Source: Macrostomum hystrix (Eukaryota > Platyhelminthes > Macrostomidae). From it: a stretch of DNA of 64,000 nucleotides. A program made the translations under genes and the position numbers. The stretch's first letter is position 1; the number at the start of each line of letters is the position of its first letter. Of this stretch, positions 1 to 11,331 are shown in pieces. Below the pieces are notes generated by a model. It saw nothing but the letters and a program-made list of their open reading frames with translations. It made no database searches and was not told where the DNA came from. The stretch is taken from positions 2,232,001 through 2,296,000 of the forward strand of contig CATNEN010000033.1 of the NCBI GenBank assembly GCA_950097015.1, in the 5' to 3' direction.

Positions 1-100
1 TCTGTCGCAACACCGCCTCGACGCTCCATTCCTTCAGCTGGCAAGCTGTCCGCCGCCCAGGCGACAGTTTCGACGACTGCGGTTTCAAACCCAAGCGCCG
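1..100 (+). CDS. MTUS1: MTUS-like exon 1 of window (partial)
   Basis: Frame 1 is open and Ser/Ala/Thr-rich. It ends at a GTTAGT donor in phase 1; the leftover G joins CG of the next exon to make an Ala codon. The 5' edge is cut by the window. Confidence 0.6.
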
Positions 101-1008
101 GTTAGTGATAAGCCAGTTAATTCCACAGCGTCAGATCCTTTCACTTCCAATCATTCCTAATTGATTATTTGAGTTTCAGTTTGTGAACTATGCCTTTTCA
201 CACAGCCGATCTGTTCTAGGCGAATAAATGCGAGTGCAATTCTGATTCTTGCTTGACTTGCACACTTGCTAACTCGCATGAGTTCGGATTGCCAGAGCTT
301 GAGTTCTCTGTCAGTGCTGCGCCCTTACTCTTAGCCTAGCAAGGCCACTAAATCGATCGCTGCTCCCTTGCATTCAGGCTGGGCTCTCCTTTTGTCAAAC
401 TTCGTCTTACCCATACGGCACAGACTGCTGAGCAATTCAGGAATGTTGAGTCAGTGTCTGAGAGTCAACGTTTCACCCGCTGTAACCCTAGCATTGTGTG
501 CCCAGTTCGGTGAACCCAGCAATGTTCACAGGGCTAGTACCATTTTTTTGTAGAATAATTAGTAGCTAGCAATCGTGGTTTCATTCGTAAGTACATGTGG
601 GTGCCGCCCCACCGAAGAGCACGCTATTCATCACACGGGCCACCTCACTGGTCACACAGCGCCTCAATGGGCACTGTCTATGGGCGAGCATCACGACCGG
701 CGCCACGCTGAAACCAAAGTAATAATGGCCGTGGCAGTAATAATGACATTACAGATTCTTATAGCAGCCGTGGTATTTGTATTGTCACAGTGGTAAAACT
801 CATGCTGTCACCGTTGCTCACTGCCCATATCGCTACACACATTTTGGTCTCTAAATCTCAAATTCCCCATTGTCGGCAGCGGCCCCGGCTTTCAGGCTCG
901 CCACGGTGCGGCCAGTGGGCCAGTCGGGTCGCCTGGTCTCCAAGGCTGTGGAATCGTTGACCACGGCCTCTTCCACATCGTCTGTGTCCTCGGCACGAAG
1001 CGGAGCCG

Positions 1009-1042
<34 letters not shown>

Positions 1043-4000
1043 TGCAGTAGCCAATTCTGGGGTTGCCAGGAAGTCGGCCAAGGTAAATATAGAAAAGAAA
1101 TTTTGTTGTCCTTGGTTTCGCCAAGCTGAGTTTCGCTTACCTGGCCGCCTTGCTCGCCTCTCGCGTATGAAATTTCAGGCCATCATCGGCAACTATCCGC
1201 AGGTCAAGGTACTCAAATGAAATTTGAGTGCTTTGTATATACTACTCGTTTTTCAATGAGTAGTATGCATTGTGTGATATGAAAAAACAAAAGAATTGTT
1301 TAAAAAACTAGATTCTTGTGCGGTAGCAGATTTCAACACCCACGCACAATGGTTGTTGCTGATTTTCAATCCCCAAATCCCCAACACAAACACCTGAAAT
1401 CCTAAACACAAACACCTGAAATCCCCAAAACAAACAATTAAAATCCCGAACACAAACATCTGGAATTCCCAACACACGCAGGCCGGTCTGCTCGCGGCCG
1501 GCAAGTCGCGGCCTCCTCAGCCAGCCGCCGGCGGTCGTCGTAGATCCGTGGCGAGCAGCTCGAAGGCTTCGTCCGGCTGCAGCTCCCCGGCAGGTGGCTC
1601 CCAGCATCACTTGGCTCAGCAGCTTCATCACCAGTCCGGCCTGCAGCACAGGCGGCCGACCATTGTTGAGCTCGCGTCGGCCAGGGCGCAGCTGGACTCG
1701 GTGCAGCAGACCGCATGCGACCTGCAGGTTAGGCTGGGATCTGGGAGATGAGATTTCACTGAGGCTGGTGTCGGATCTGGGAGATGAGATTTCACTGAGG
1801 CTGGTGTCGGATCTGGGGGATGAGATTTCACTGAGGCTGGTGTCGGATCTGGGGGATGAGATTTCACTGAGGCTGGTGTCGGATCTGGGGGATGAGATTT
1901 CACTGAGGCTGGTTTCGGATCTGGGGGATGAGATTTCACTGAGGCTGGTGTCGGATCTGGGGGATGAGATTTCACTGAGGCTGGTGTCGGATCTGGGGGA
2001 TGAGATTTCACTGAGGCTGGTGTCGGATCTGGGAGATGAGATTTCACTGAGGCTGGTGTCGGATCTGGGGGATGAGATTTCACTGATGCTGGTGTCGGAT
2101 CTGGGGGATATGATTTCAGAAAATATCTTATGAACCCTCGCCTGCCTTCAGGTCCTTCTTGCAGACAAGGAGTTGAGCCTGGACGCCGCCCTCTCAGAGC
2201 AGCGCCACCTCCTGCTTGCCTTCGATGCCTTGGCGGTGGTCTGCGCCAGAGCCGCAGAGCTCGACGGGTTCTCAGCTCCGAGCCTGCGTCGCGAAGTTCA
2301 TCGACAACGTCGCCGGGCGGAGACAGCCGAAACAAGCGAGGCCGAAGCCAGAGTCGCCTTCGCCGACAAGCTGGCAGATCGAGAGCGCCGCTATAGGGCT
2401 GAGCTGGCCGCTGCCAGGGAGGCGCAGATCAAGGAGTTGCGCAACACGCGGCAGGCAATCGAAGGGGAGCGTGACGAGGCGCTCAACAGACTGCGCGAAG
2501 AACACCGGCGAGAGTTAGCAGCAGTGGAGAACGCGCATCAGGCTCGGGTTCGTGCTCCTGGGGGTTTCCTAGCAAGGCTTAGTGTACTTTCATCTGTCTC
2601 GCGTATTAATTCTCGTATCGTGCACCAGAGGTGGGGTGAGGTGTCATTTCAGTTGGAAGGCGCTGGCCTGGATGGGTAGGCTGAGGTGTCGGTTCAGTTG
2701 AAAAACGGGTGGGGGTGAGGTGTCGGTTCAGTTATAGGATGGTTGGGGGTGAGGTGTCGGTTCAGTTATAGGATGGTTGGGGGTGAGGTGTCGGTTCAGT
2801 TATAGGATGGTTGGGGGTGAGGTGTCGGTTCAGTTATAGGATGGGTGGGGGTGAGGTGTCGGTTCAGTTATAGGATGGGTGGGGGTGAGATGTCGGTTCA
2901 GTTGGAGGATGGGTGGGGGTGAGGTGTCGGTTCAGTTGGAGGATGGGTGGGGGTGATGTGTCGGTTCAGTTATAGGATGGGTGGGGTTGAGGTGTCGGTT
3001 CAGATGGATGATGGGTGGGGGTGAGGTGTCGGTTCAGTTGGAGGATGGGTGGGGGTGATGTGTCGGTTCAGTTGGAGGATGGGTGGCGGTGATGTGTCGG
3101 TTCAGTGGGAGGATGGGTGGGGGTGAGGTGTCGGTTCAGTTGGAGGGTGGGTGGGGGTGAGGTGTCGGTTCAGTGGGAGGATGGGTGGGGGTGATGTGTC
3201 GGTTCAGTTATAGGATGGGTGGGGGTGAGGTGTCGGTTCAGTGGGAGGATGGGTGGGGTGATGTGTCGGTTCAGTTGGAGGATGGGTGGGGGTGAGGTGT
3301 CGGTTCAGTTGGAAGCCGTCCCGGGGCCTTGGCATGCGGCAATCTTTGAAAGAAATTGTCTTTGGAACACGCGCAGCTGAAGGACAGAGCCAGTCTAGAC
3401 GATGCGCACCAGACCGCGTCAGAGAAGGCCATGGAGAAGCGGCTTGAGCGCTGCAAATTGCAGCACCGAATGGCGCTAGAAGGTTGGAGACGAAGGGGCT
3501 GTAGGCGCGTTGCTTAACAAAATTAAACGAAATATTTGCTGTTTTTGTAAAAGTATAACTAACATATTGTGGCTTGTAGTGTCAGTCTTGTTTAACTTTC
3601 TAAATTTCTCGCCAATAACACGCACTCAAAAGCTAGAGCTTTGTTAGAACACGAGTTAGCTAAAACAAAAATATTTGCACTGATTTTGCAGCTGTCCTCA
3701 GATGCAGCCGCGCGAGAAGCCGAGCTGGCGGAGATTCACCAGAAACACTCGACTGAGCTGTCAGCCGCCCAGCTCAAACAGACAGCTCTGGAGCAAGGTG
3801 GCCTGGGCTACGCTGTGTTGCTTTCTTGAATTTTAACCCAAATTAACACAATAATAAATTTAACAGAAAGGGAACTTTCCCAGATATTGAATTTTCTCCA
3901 GATCCCAAGTTCACCTTATCCCATTCATTCATCCCCAGATCTGCAACGTCAGCACGAGGCCAAAGTGCGGGAACTCGGAGTCCGGCACGACGCAATGAAG

Positions 4001-7000
4001 ACGCATCTCACGGTGAGCAATGAAGCGGTAGTTTCATTTTCCTCATCTAAAGCTTCCGTTATTTACTCTCAGCATTTTTGTTGCAGAACAAGCTGCAGGA
4101 CCTGCAGGCGGTCTGCGCTGAGCTGCGAATCCGCAGCGGCATCGGCAGCAGCTCCAACTCCGCGGCTCAGGTCAGCTTCCCAAATTGAAGATGAGGTGGC
4201 CCCTAAATTGAGCCGTTTTCTACCGATTTTTTCGTGCTTGTCCTTAGGCTCTGCACTGACTCAGCAGATTATCTAATCCTCCTCCGCAGACACCGGACAC
4301 TGAGACGCCGCAGTCTCCGCTTCGTCGAACTTCGGCGAGCTCCGGCGAAGCCTGCCCCAGCCCGTCGTCTGCAGTTCGCTACGAAGACCGCGTTGTGTCA
4401 CCGGGCCACCTGCAGCTGCTGCAGGCCCAGTACAACTCACTGCCGGAGGGCGTGGCCACTCAGGTGATCGACCGACTGACTGTTTAACTTCCATCTTTTC
4501 TGACACCTGCTTTTCCCATTCATCTACTCCTATTTTTTCATCCTGTCTAGTGTTTTACTCGTATCTAACTTTTACACAAAATATCCCCCATAGGTATAAG
4601 CCAAATCGTATTTTTCATCACTTTTATCCCATCCCTGTTTTCTTACCACTCTTTCCTTATCGCCCTTATGCCATCACTCTTATCCCATCACTCTTATCCC
4701 ATCACTCTTATCCCATCACCCTTATCCCACCACTCTTTTCCCATCACCCTTATCCCATCACCCTTATCCCATCGCCCTAATCCCATCACTCATATCCCAT
4801 CACCCTTATCCCATCACTCTTATCCCATCACTCTTATCCCATCACTCATATCCCATCACCCTTATCCCATCACTCTTATCCCATCACTCTTATCCCATCA
4901 CTCTTATCCCATCACTCTTATCCCATCACTCTTATCCCATCACTCATATCCCATCACCCTTATCCCATCACTCTTATCCCATCACTCTTATCCCATCACT
5001 CTTATCCCATCACTCTTATCCCATCACTCTTATCCCATCGCCCTAATCCCATCACTCATATCCCATCACCCTTATCCCATCACTCTTATCCCATCACTCT
5101 TATCCCATCACTCTTATCCCATCACCCTAATCCCATCACTCTTATCCCATCACTCTTATCCCATCGCCCTAATCCCATCACTCTTATCCCATCACTCTTT
5201 TCCCATCACCCTTATCCCACAAACACTACCGCCGCTGTTTCCCATTGTGTCAAGGCCAGTTTGCGCCACCTGCCGGACGAGATCAGTTCCCTGAGCTCGG
5301 TGCTGGAGCTGCGCAACGCCGAGATCGCCGAGCTTCGCCGCCGTCTAGCCGAAGCCGAGGAGAGGCTGGAGGCCATGCGGGACACCCGCGAGAGGAATGC
5401 CCAGCTGCAGCGCCGGGTGGAAAATCTGGAGGCCGTCCTGGCACAGAAGACTGAGAATGAGAGGTCTGCGGTTGGTGGGCTGGTGTGTGGGTGGTAAGAC
5501 CGGGTGTGGGGAAGGGCAGGTGGGTGTGTGGGTGGGAAGACCGGGTGTGGGGAAGGGCAGGTGGGTGTGTGGGTGGGAAGACCGGGTGTGGGGAAGGGCA
5601 GGTAGGTGTGTGGGGAATGGCAGGTTGCTGTGTGGGGAAGGGCAGGTGGGTGTGTGGGGAAGGGCAGGTGGGTGTGTGGGGAAGGGCAGGTGGGTGTGTG
5701 GGGAAGGGCAGGTGGGTGTGTGGGGAAGGGCAGGTGGGTGTGTGGGGAAGGGCAGGTGGTGTGTGGGGAAGGGCAGGTGGGTGTGTGGGGAAGGGCAGGT
5801 GGGTGTGTGGGGAAGGGCAGGTGGGTGTGTGGGGAAGGGCAGGTGGGTGTGTGGGGAAGGGCAGGTGGGTGTGTGGGGAATGGCAGGTGGGTGTGTGCGG
5901 AAGGCTCTCTGCTTTAGCCTCCTTCTTTCCAATGATATTTCATTGGCTTTCATCGCTTCTAGACAGACTTAAAACGCTTGTATAGTTTATTTAAACCCAT
6001 TTGCCGTCTCCGCGATCCCTTAGGAGCCTGCACGAGCGCTACCAGCAGCTGGTGAAGAGGTTGGATCAAGAGAACAAGGCCAAAAGCCGCATCAGCATGA
6101 ACTACGATGAGCTCAAGTTCAAGCTTGAGTCCATTGAGAGAGCTCAGAGCATGGCTGATCTGTGAGTAGAGTTGTAACGCTGATAGATGTACTCTTATAA
6201 ATCATCAGTAAGATAAGATTTGCACCTTTAACTTTCGTTTTTGTTTAAAGGTGATGACTCTAATTGCTGGAGGTAAGCCATGTACCAGACAATTTTTGGT
6301 CAATTTGCTATGCACCTTTGAACTTTATTTGTTATCAAATGTAAAAGAGATATTCACAGTTTCGGCCCGGGTTGCTTTTTAAGTCTGATGTGTAGGTACA
6401 TAAACATGTTATTTGGCTATTTTGGTAACTAGTCATATCCGATGTATTCGTCATTTGTCCCAATAGGACTTCTCTTGTTTGTTATAGAATTTCACCTGCA
6501 TGGCCCTACAATTTGTGCAACATCTATTTATGCTTATTTTAAGCAGGAGTCAGAAAACTATTTACCTCCGGTCATGCAGACTAGGGAGAGATCAGACAGG
6601 GGAGAGATTAGACTGGGGAGAGATCAGACTTGGGAGAGATTAGACTGGGGAGAGATTAGACTGGGGAGAGATCAGACTGGGGAGAGATTAGACTGGGGAG
6701 AGATTAGACTGGGGAGAGATCAGACTGGGGAGAGATCAGACTGGGGAGAGATTAGACTGGGGAGAGATCAGACTGGGGAGAGATCAGACTGGGGAGAGAT
6801 CAGACAGGGGAGAGATTAGACTGGGGAGAGATCAGACTGGGGAGAGATCAGACAGGGGAGTGATCAGACTGGGGAGAGATCAGACTGGGGAGAGATCAGA
6901 CTTGGGAGAGATTAGACTGGGGAGAGATCAGACTGGGGAGAGATTAGACTGGGGAGAGATTAGACTGGGGAGAGATTAGACTGGGGAGAGATTAGACTGG

Positions 7001-8414
7001 GGAGAGATTAGACTGGGGAGAGATTAGACTGGGGAGAGATTAGACTGGGGAGAGATTAGACTGGGGAGAGATCAGACTGGGAGAGATTAGACTGGGGAGA
7101 GATCAGACTGGGGAGAGATTAGACTGGGGAGAGATTAGACTGGGGAGAGATCAGACTGGGGAGAGATTAGACTGGGGAGAGATCAGACTGGGGAGAGATT
7201 AGACTGGGGAGAGATCAGACTGGGGAGAGATTAGACTGGGGAGAGATTAGACTGGGGAGAGATTAGACTAGGGAGAGATCAGACTAGGGAGAGATCAGAC
7301 TGGGGAGAGATTAGACTGGGGAGAGATCAGACTGGGGAGAGATCAGACTGGGGAGAGATCAGACTGGGGAGAGATCAGACAGGGGAGAGATTAGACTGGG
7401 GAGAGATTAGACTGGGGAGAGATTAGACTGGGGAGAGATTAGACTGGGGAGAGATTAGACTGGGGAGAGATTAGACTGGGGAGAGATTAGACTGGGGAGA
7501 GATCAGACAGGGGAGTGATCAGACTGGGGAGAGATTAGACTGGGGAGAGATCAGACTGGGGAGAGATTAGACTGGGGAGAGATCAGACTGGGGAGAGATC
7601 AGACTGGGGAGAGATCAGACTGGGGAGAGATTAGACTGGGGAGAGATTAGACTGGGGAGAGATCAGACTGGGGAGAGATCAGACAGGGGAGTGATCAGAC
7701 TGGGGAGAGATCAGACTGGGGAGAGATCAGACTTGGGAGAGATTAGACTGGGGAGAGATCAGACTGGGGAGAGATTAGACTGGGGAGAGATTAGACTGGG
7801 GAGAGATTAGACTGGGGAGAGATTAGACTGGGGAGAGATTAGACTGGGGAGAGATTAGACTGGGGAGAGATCAGACTGGGGAGAGATCAGACTGGGGAGA
7901 GATTAGACTGGGGAGAGATTAGACTGGGGAGAGATTAGACTGGGGAGAGATCAGACTTGGGAGAGATTAGACTGGGGAGAGATTAGACTGGGGAGAGATG
8001 AGACTGGGGAGAGATTAGACTGGGGAGAGATTAGACAGCGGAGAGATGAGACAAACTGACCAGTCCGGGTTCTGTGCTGAGCTGCTATGGCAGTGAGCTT
8101 TTACCATGCAAACGGGCCATTCCAGGAGCCTTTCGGTTGCCACGCCGCGCGGCTTCTCCACCCTGGGCGGTCCCATGTCGCTGTCTGAGGCTGCTAGGGG
8201 CGATGGCGAGGGCGAGGCTGCGGAATGCTCCTCGGGCGCAGCGTCGCTGATGTCACGCTCGCTTTACGTGCCCAGCAGCAGCGGCGGCGGCGGCGGTGGT
8301 CAGCATCGCCGAGGCCTGCGGCATGATCGCAGCAAGAGGCGAACAATTTCAACAGTCGATGCCGGCCTGCTTCAAATAGTTGCCACCACAGCAGATGGCG
8401 AGGAGACTGACTAG
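1..8414 (+). CDS. MTUS1: MTUS1/MTUS2-like microtubule-associated coiled-coil protein (3' part of gene)
   Basis: Thirteen exons join in phase: 1-100, 880-1082, 1179-1208, 1482-1727, 2152-2547, 3377-3482, 3702-3797, 3939-4012, 4087-4170, 4290-4463, 5255-5463, 6024-6161 and 8126-8414, giving 715 codons including the TAG stop. The gene begins before the window. The first 140 or so residues are Ser/Ala-rich and disordered with a poly-Ala run; the middle is a long coiled coil rich in Ala, Glu, Arg and Gln. The last coiled-coil segment (exons 11-12) follows the conserved C-terminus of vertebrate MTUS1/ATIP: a heptad block, then a pattern like SRISMNYDELKFKLESIE, where vertebrates have NKRLSMENEELLWKL, then a short Ser-rich tail. 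MTUS proteins bind microtubules and form dimers; whether this one does so is inference. The family call rests on remembered similarity, so another coiled-coil scaffold is possible. Confidence 0.8.
101..879 (+). other. MTUS-like intron, non-repetitive
   Basis: No repeat and no convincing exon. A 73-codon open frame at 575-796 ends in a hydrophobic segment but lacks splice signals or homology and is taken as chance. Confidence 0.5.
880..1082 (+). CDS. MTUS1: MTUS-like exon 2, poly-alanine tract
   Basis: CAG acceptor in phase 1 and GTAAAT donor in phase 0. A (GCC)n run at about 1008-1046 encodes an uninterrupted poly-Ala stretch, which should be length-variable. Confidence 0.7.
1179..1208 (+). 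CDS. MTUS1: MTUS-like exon 3 (30-base microexon)
   Basis: Ten codons (AIIGNYPQVK) between a TTTCAG acceptor and a GTACTC donor, phase 0 on both sides, so skipping keeps the frame. An alternative donor lies 6 bases upstream, after CCGCAG. Confidence 0.5.
1482..1727 (+). CDS. MTUS1: MTUS-like exon 4
   Basis: Eighty-two codons. A basic, Ser/Gly/Gln-rich linker passes into the start of the coiled coil near ELASARAQLDSVQQ. The minisatellite of the next intron begins only a few bases after its GTTAGG donor. Confidence 0.75.
1731..2117 (+). repeat. 36-base minisatellite in MTUS-like intron
   Basis: About 11 copies of a unit containing GGATCTGGGGGATGAGATTT. The first copy starts a few bases after the 5' splice site. 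The unit is divisible by 3 and open on both strands, which explains the long false frames here. Confidence 0.95.
2152..2547 (+). CDS. MTUS1: MTUS-like exon 5, coiled coil
   Basis: One hundred thirty-two codons of almost pure heptad repeat rich in Ala, Glu, Arg and Leu, opening with VLLADKELSLDAALSEQ. Acceptor CTTCAG. The donor GTTCGT is weak, so the exact 3' edge is uncertain by a few bases. Confidence 0.8.
2630..3312 (+). repeat. 34-base minisatellite in MTUS-like intron
   Basis: About 20 copies of a G-rich unit (GGTGAGGTGTCGGTTCAG) with TATAGG/TGGAGG variants. It carries many donor-like GGTGAGG motifs. Confidence 0.95.
3377..3482 (+). CDS. MTUS1: MTUS-like exon 6, coiled coil
   Basis: Thirty-five codons plus one base. 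The trailing G (phase 1) joins AT of the exon at 3702 to form Asp. Coiled coil with KAMEKRLERCKLQHRMAL. Confidence 0.75.
3702..3797 (+). CDS. MTUS1: MTUS-like exon 7, coiled coil
   Basis: Phase 1 in and phase 1 out (96 bases), hence skippable in frame. Encodes AREAELAEIHQKHSTELSA, typical heptads. The acceptor is the CTCAG before ATGCAG; an upstream TTTGCAG would break the phase. Confidence 0.72.
3939..4012 (+). CDS. MTUS1: MTUS-like exon 8, coiled coil
   Basis: Short coiled-coil exon (QRQHEAKVRELGVRHDAMK) between CCCCAG and GTGAGC. Its first two bases complete the Asp codon begun by exon 7. Confidence 0.75.
4087..4170 (+). CDS. MTUS1: MTUS-like exon 9
   Basis: Twenty-eight codons, phase 0 on both sides, TTGCAG acceptor and GTCAGC donor. 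The coiled coil (NKLQDLQAVCAELRI) ends in a Ser-rich tail. Confidence 0.72.
4290..4463 (+). CDS. MTUS1: MTUS-like exon 10, Ser/Pro-rich linker
   Basis: Fifty-eight codons, CCGCAG acceptor and GTGATC donor, phase 0 on both sides. Encodes a Ser/Thr-Pro-rich linker (several SP/TP sites) between two coiled-coil blocks, then LQLLQAQYNSLPEG. Confidence 0.7.
4640..5220 (+). repeat. 14-base minisatellite in MTUS-like intron
   Basis: About 40 tandem copies of ATCCCATCACTCTT with CCCTTA and CATA variants. The pyrimidine-rich array runs to within 40 bases of the exon 11 acceptor. Confidence 0.95.
5255..5463 (+). CDS. MTUS1: MTUS-like exon 11, conserved C-terminal coiled coil
   Basis: Begins ASLRHLPDEISSLSSVLELR and continues as a strong heptad block (ELRRRLAEAEERLEAM, then QRRVENLEAVLAQK). 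This corresponds to the conserved C-terminal coiled coil of MTUS1, where the vertebrate pattern is a LESLKAVLEIKNE-type segment. It ends AG in phase 2 at GTCTGC. Confidence 0.82.
5480..5905 (+). repeat. 22-base G-rich minisatellite in MTUS-like intron
   Basis: About 18 copies of a unit with GGTGGGTGTGTGGGGAAGG, starting some 15 bases after the 5' splice site. The many GGG runs could form G-quadruplexes. Confidence 0.95.
6024..6161 (+). CDS. MTUS1: MTUS-like exon 12, conserved C-terminal coiled coil
   Basis: TTAG acceptor; the first G completes Arg. Encodes YQQLVKRLDQENKAKSRIS and NYDELKFKLESIE, the most diagnostic segment for the MTUS family. GTGAGT donor in phase 2. Confidence 0.83.
6580..8045 (+). 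repeat. 16-base minisatellite, about 90 copies
   Basis: Tandem GAGAGATYAGACTGGG units (Y is C or T). The order of variants is itself repeated: the AGGGGAGTGATCAGAC variant block near 6850 recurs near 7680, about 832 bases (52 units) later, so larger segments duplicated within the array. Confidence 0.95.
8126..8414 (+). CDS. MTUS1: MTUS-like last exon with stop
   Basis: Phase 2 from exon 12, across a 1.96 kb intron filled by a 16-base array. Encodes a Ser/Gly-rich tail with a poly-Gly run and a basic patch (HRRGLRHDRSKRRT), ending in TAG at 8412-8414. No clear AATAAA is visible soon downstream. Confidence 0.78.
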
Positions 8415-8564
8415 AGCACACACTCGAGCCTTGCTTTGCTTCCTTGTTCAGATCGAAATACTTGCACGGTTTTTTATTGAATATTTCTTTTTGATTTTTG
8501 TTGCCAGTGGTGTCCACTGGGCAGTTTGTGCTTCGTCTACGCATTCAGATTCCTCAAGTGCTTC

Positions 8565-8990
8565 GGGATTCCCCTCTGATACCCTGGAATTATCCTGGGA
8601 TACATCGGATTTCCTTCAGATACCTGTGAATTATCCTAGGATACATGGGATTTACCACAGATACCTTTGAATTATCCTGGGATACATGGGATTTACCACA
8701 GATACCTTTGAATTATCCTAGGATACATGGGATTTACCACAGATACCTTTGAATTATCCTAGGATACATGGGATTTTCTACGGATACCTGTGAATTATCC
8801 TAGGATACATGGGATTTTCTACAGATACCTGTGAATTATGCTAGGATACATGGGATTTCCCACAGATACCTGTGAATTATCCTAGGATACATGGGATTTC
8901 CCTCAGATACCTAGGAATTATCCTAGGATACATGGGATTTCCCTCAGATACCTAGGAATTATCCTAGGATACATGGGATTTCCCTCGGGT
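8565..8990 (+). repeat. 41-base minisatellite downstream of MTUS-like gene
   Basis: About 10 copies containing ATCCTAGGATACATGGGATT. The ATCCTAGGAT part is a perfect palindrome. It may lie in the 3' UTR of the MTUS-like gene, since no earlier polyadenylation signal is visible. Confidence 0.9.
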
Positions 8991-9535
8991 TTCCCCGCTG
9001 TCCCTCACCCTACTTGGAATGTAGTTGGTTTCTAATCTCGTTTATCGGAGAATTATCTTAGCCACTTCAGGTTCCATGAGATATGCAGCCATAAAAAATA
9101 GAATTCTTTGGTTTTACATTTCCAAAGAAGAAAGAAATGGTGTGGTTGTTTGAATTGCTATTTTCAAAACTTTTTCAAATTTGAGACACACTCCCGAAGT
9201 AACTTGATGTATTTATGGATATTTGCATCGGTGCCAGCTCAAAGCAGATCTGGTGCTCAATATATTTGCATGCTGCAAAGCGAACACATCATTTGATTAA
9301 TTCAAAGATTTTTCTTGTGCTGTACATGACACTGTGCCCTGATTTCATTCTCGTATTTTGTTTTTTTATTTGGCTTTTGTTTTAAGAATTTAAGTTTTTA
9401 TTGGCTATTAATTTGCCTTTCAAATGTTTCATTCCATGAACTTCCTGCCAATTTTTTATTGGCATTTTTCACTTTCAGCTTGGCTCGAAATTTTTAACTT
9501 TGCGGCCTATTATCAACTTGAGGATCTGGGAATTG

Positions 9536-10275
9536 GGTGTGACAGCTGTCACCCACCCCAGTTTCCCGGTGTGTCAGCTGTCACCCACCCCAGTTTCCCG
9601 GTGTGTCAGCTGTCACCCACCCCAGTTTCCCAGTGTGTCAGCTGTCACCCACCCCAGTTGCCCAGTGTGTCCGCTATCACCCACCCCAGTTGCCCAGTGT
9701 GTCAGCTGTCACCCACCCCAGTTTCCCAGTGTGTCAGCTGTCACCCACCCCAGTTGCCCAGTGTGTCAGCTGTCACCCACCCCAGTTGCCCAGTGTGTCA
9801 GCTGTCACCCACCCCAGTTGCCCAGTGTGTCCGCTATCACCCACCCCAGTTGCCCAGTGTGTCAGCTGTCACCCACCCCAGTTGCCAAGTGTGTCAGCTG
9901 TCACCCACCCCAGTTGCCCAGTGTGTCAGCTGTCACCCACCCCAGTTGCCCAGTGTGTCCGCTATCACCCACCCCAGTTGCCCAGTGTGTCAGCTGTCAC
10001 CCACCCCAGTTGCCAAGTGTGTCAGCTGTCACCCACCCCAGTTGCCCAGTGTGTCAGCTGTCACCCACCCCAGTTGCCCAGTGTGTCAGCTGTCACCCAC
10101 CCCAGTTGCCCAGTGTGTCAGCTGTCACCCACCCCAGTTGCCCAGTGTGTCAGCTGCCACCCACCCAAGTTTCCCGGTGTGTCAGCTGTCACCCACCCAA
10201 GTTTCCCGGTGTGTCAGCTGTCACCCACCCCAGTTGCCCAGTGTGTCAGCTGTCACCCACCCCAGTTGCTTTGAA
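9536..10275 (+). repeat. 32-base minisatellite
   Basis: About 23 copies of a unit with TGTCAGCTGTCACCCACCCC, including an E-box CAGCTG. Because 32 is not a multiple of 3 and no frame of the unit has a stop, all three forward frames are open for 220-280 codons; these are not genes. Confidence 0.95.
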
Positions 10276-10625
10276 TAGCTGGACATAATTTCTTTGATTT
10301 TCCCATTCATTAATTGCACTTTCAAAGTGTTTCTGTTCATGCTATATATTTTTTTGAATTCCCTCAGTGACTGCTGATCCCACCAACAGATTGTGCGAGC
10401 TGCCCTTTTTATGTTTTTTGTTTATTTTTCTTCCAGCTGTGCCTCTGTGAAAGAGCATTATCAGAAATTATGTTAACAACTTTAATGATATGAATGCCTT
10501 GATGTGCATGACTTAATTTAAATATATCATATATTTTGCTCACATCTACGATTTTGCTCATTATACTGCTAGAAATTGGTGCGTAATTTTATACATATAT
10601 TGCATGACATTGTGTGATTGTGAAG

Positions 10626-11106
10626 GCGATTATGTAAATGTGGAGGCCATTGTGTGAATGTGGAGGCCATTGTGTGAATGTGGAGGCCATTGTGTGAATG
10701 TGGAGGCCATTGTGTGAATGTGGAGGCCATTGTGTGAATGTGGAGGCCATTGTGTGAATGTGGAGGTCATTGTGTGAATGTGGAGGTCATTGTGTGAATG
10801 TGGAGGCCATTGTGTGAATGTGGAGGCCATTGTGTGAATGTGGAGGCCATTGTGTGAATGTGGAGGCCATTGTGTGAATGTGGAGGCCATTGTGTGAATG
10901 TGGAGGCCATTGTGTGAATGTGGAGGTCATTGTGTGAATGTGGAGGCCATTGTGTGAATGTGGAGGCCATTGTGTGAATGTGGAGGCCATTGTGTGAATG
11001 TGGAGGCCATTGTGTGAATGTGGAGGCCATTGTGTGAATGTGGAGGCCATTGTGTGAATGTAGAGGCCATTGTGTGAATGTGGAGGTCATTGTGTGAATG
11101 TGGAGG
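10626..11106 (+). repeat. 20-base minisatellite
   Basis: About 24 nearly identical copies of GAATGTGGAGGCCATTGTGT (T for C in a few). Low divergence suggests recent expansion. Confidence 0.95.
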
Positions 11107-11331
11107 AGGCTATATTGGGGCTAGCTTTGGTTACGGCCTTTTAAATTGCGTCTCTGAAAATTAGCAGTCAGATAATGCGCTGTGCGCCAGTAGCTACTGT
11201 TTTCGGTCGATCAAGCCTGCAGAATGTAGATTAACAGTCATAACCGCAGTAAACTATATATATATATAATATGCGAGTAGATTTATGAAGGCCTGGCTCA
11301 CCCCAAAAGCAATTTTACTATACTGAGCAGC

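Noticed and set aside
575-796. 73-codon frame with a C-terminal hydrophobic helix.
   Set aside because: No ATG at the start, no homology, inside an MTUS-like intron.
6580-8045. CRISPR-like array.
   Set aside because: Direct tandem repeat without unique spacers, in an animal intron.
9424-10288. Three overlapping forward frames of 220-280 codons.
   Set aside because: All are by-products of a 32-base repeat without stops.
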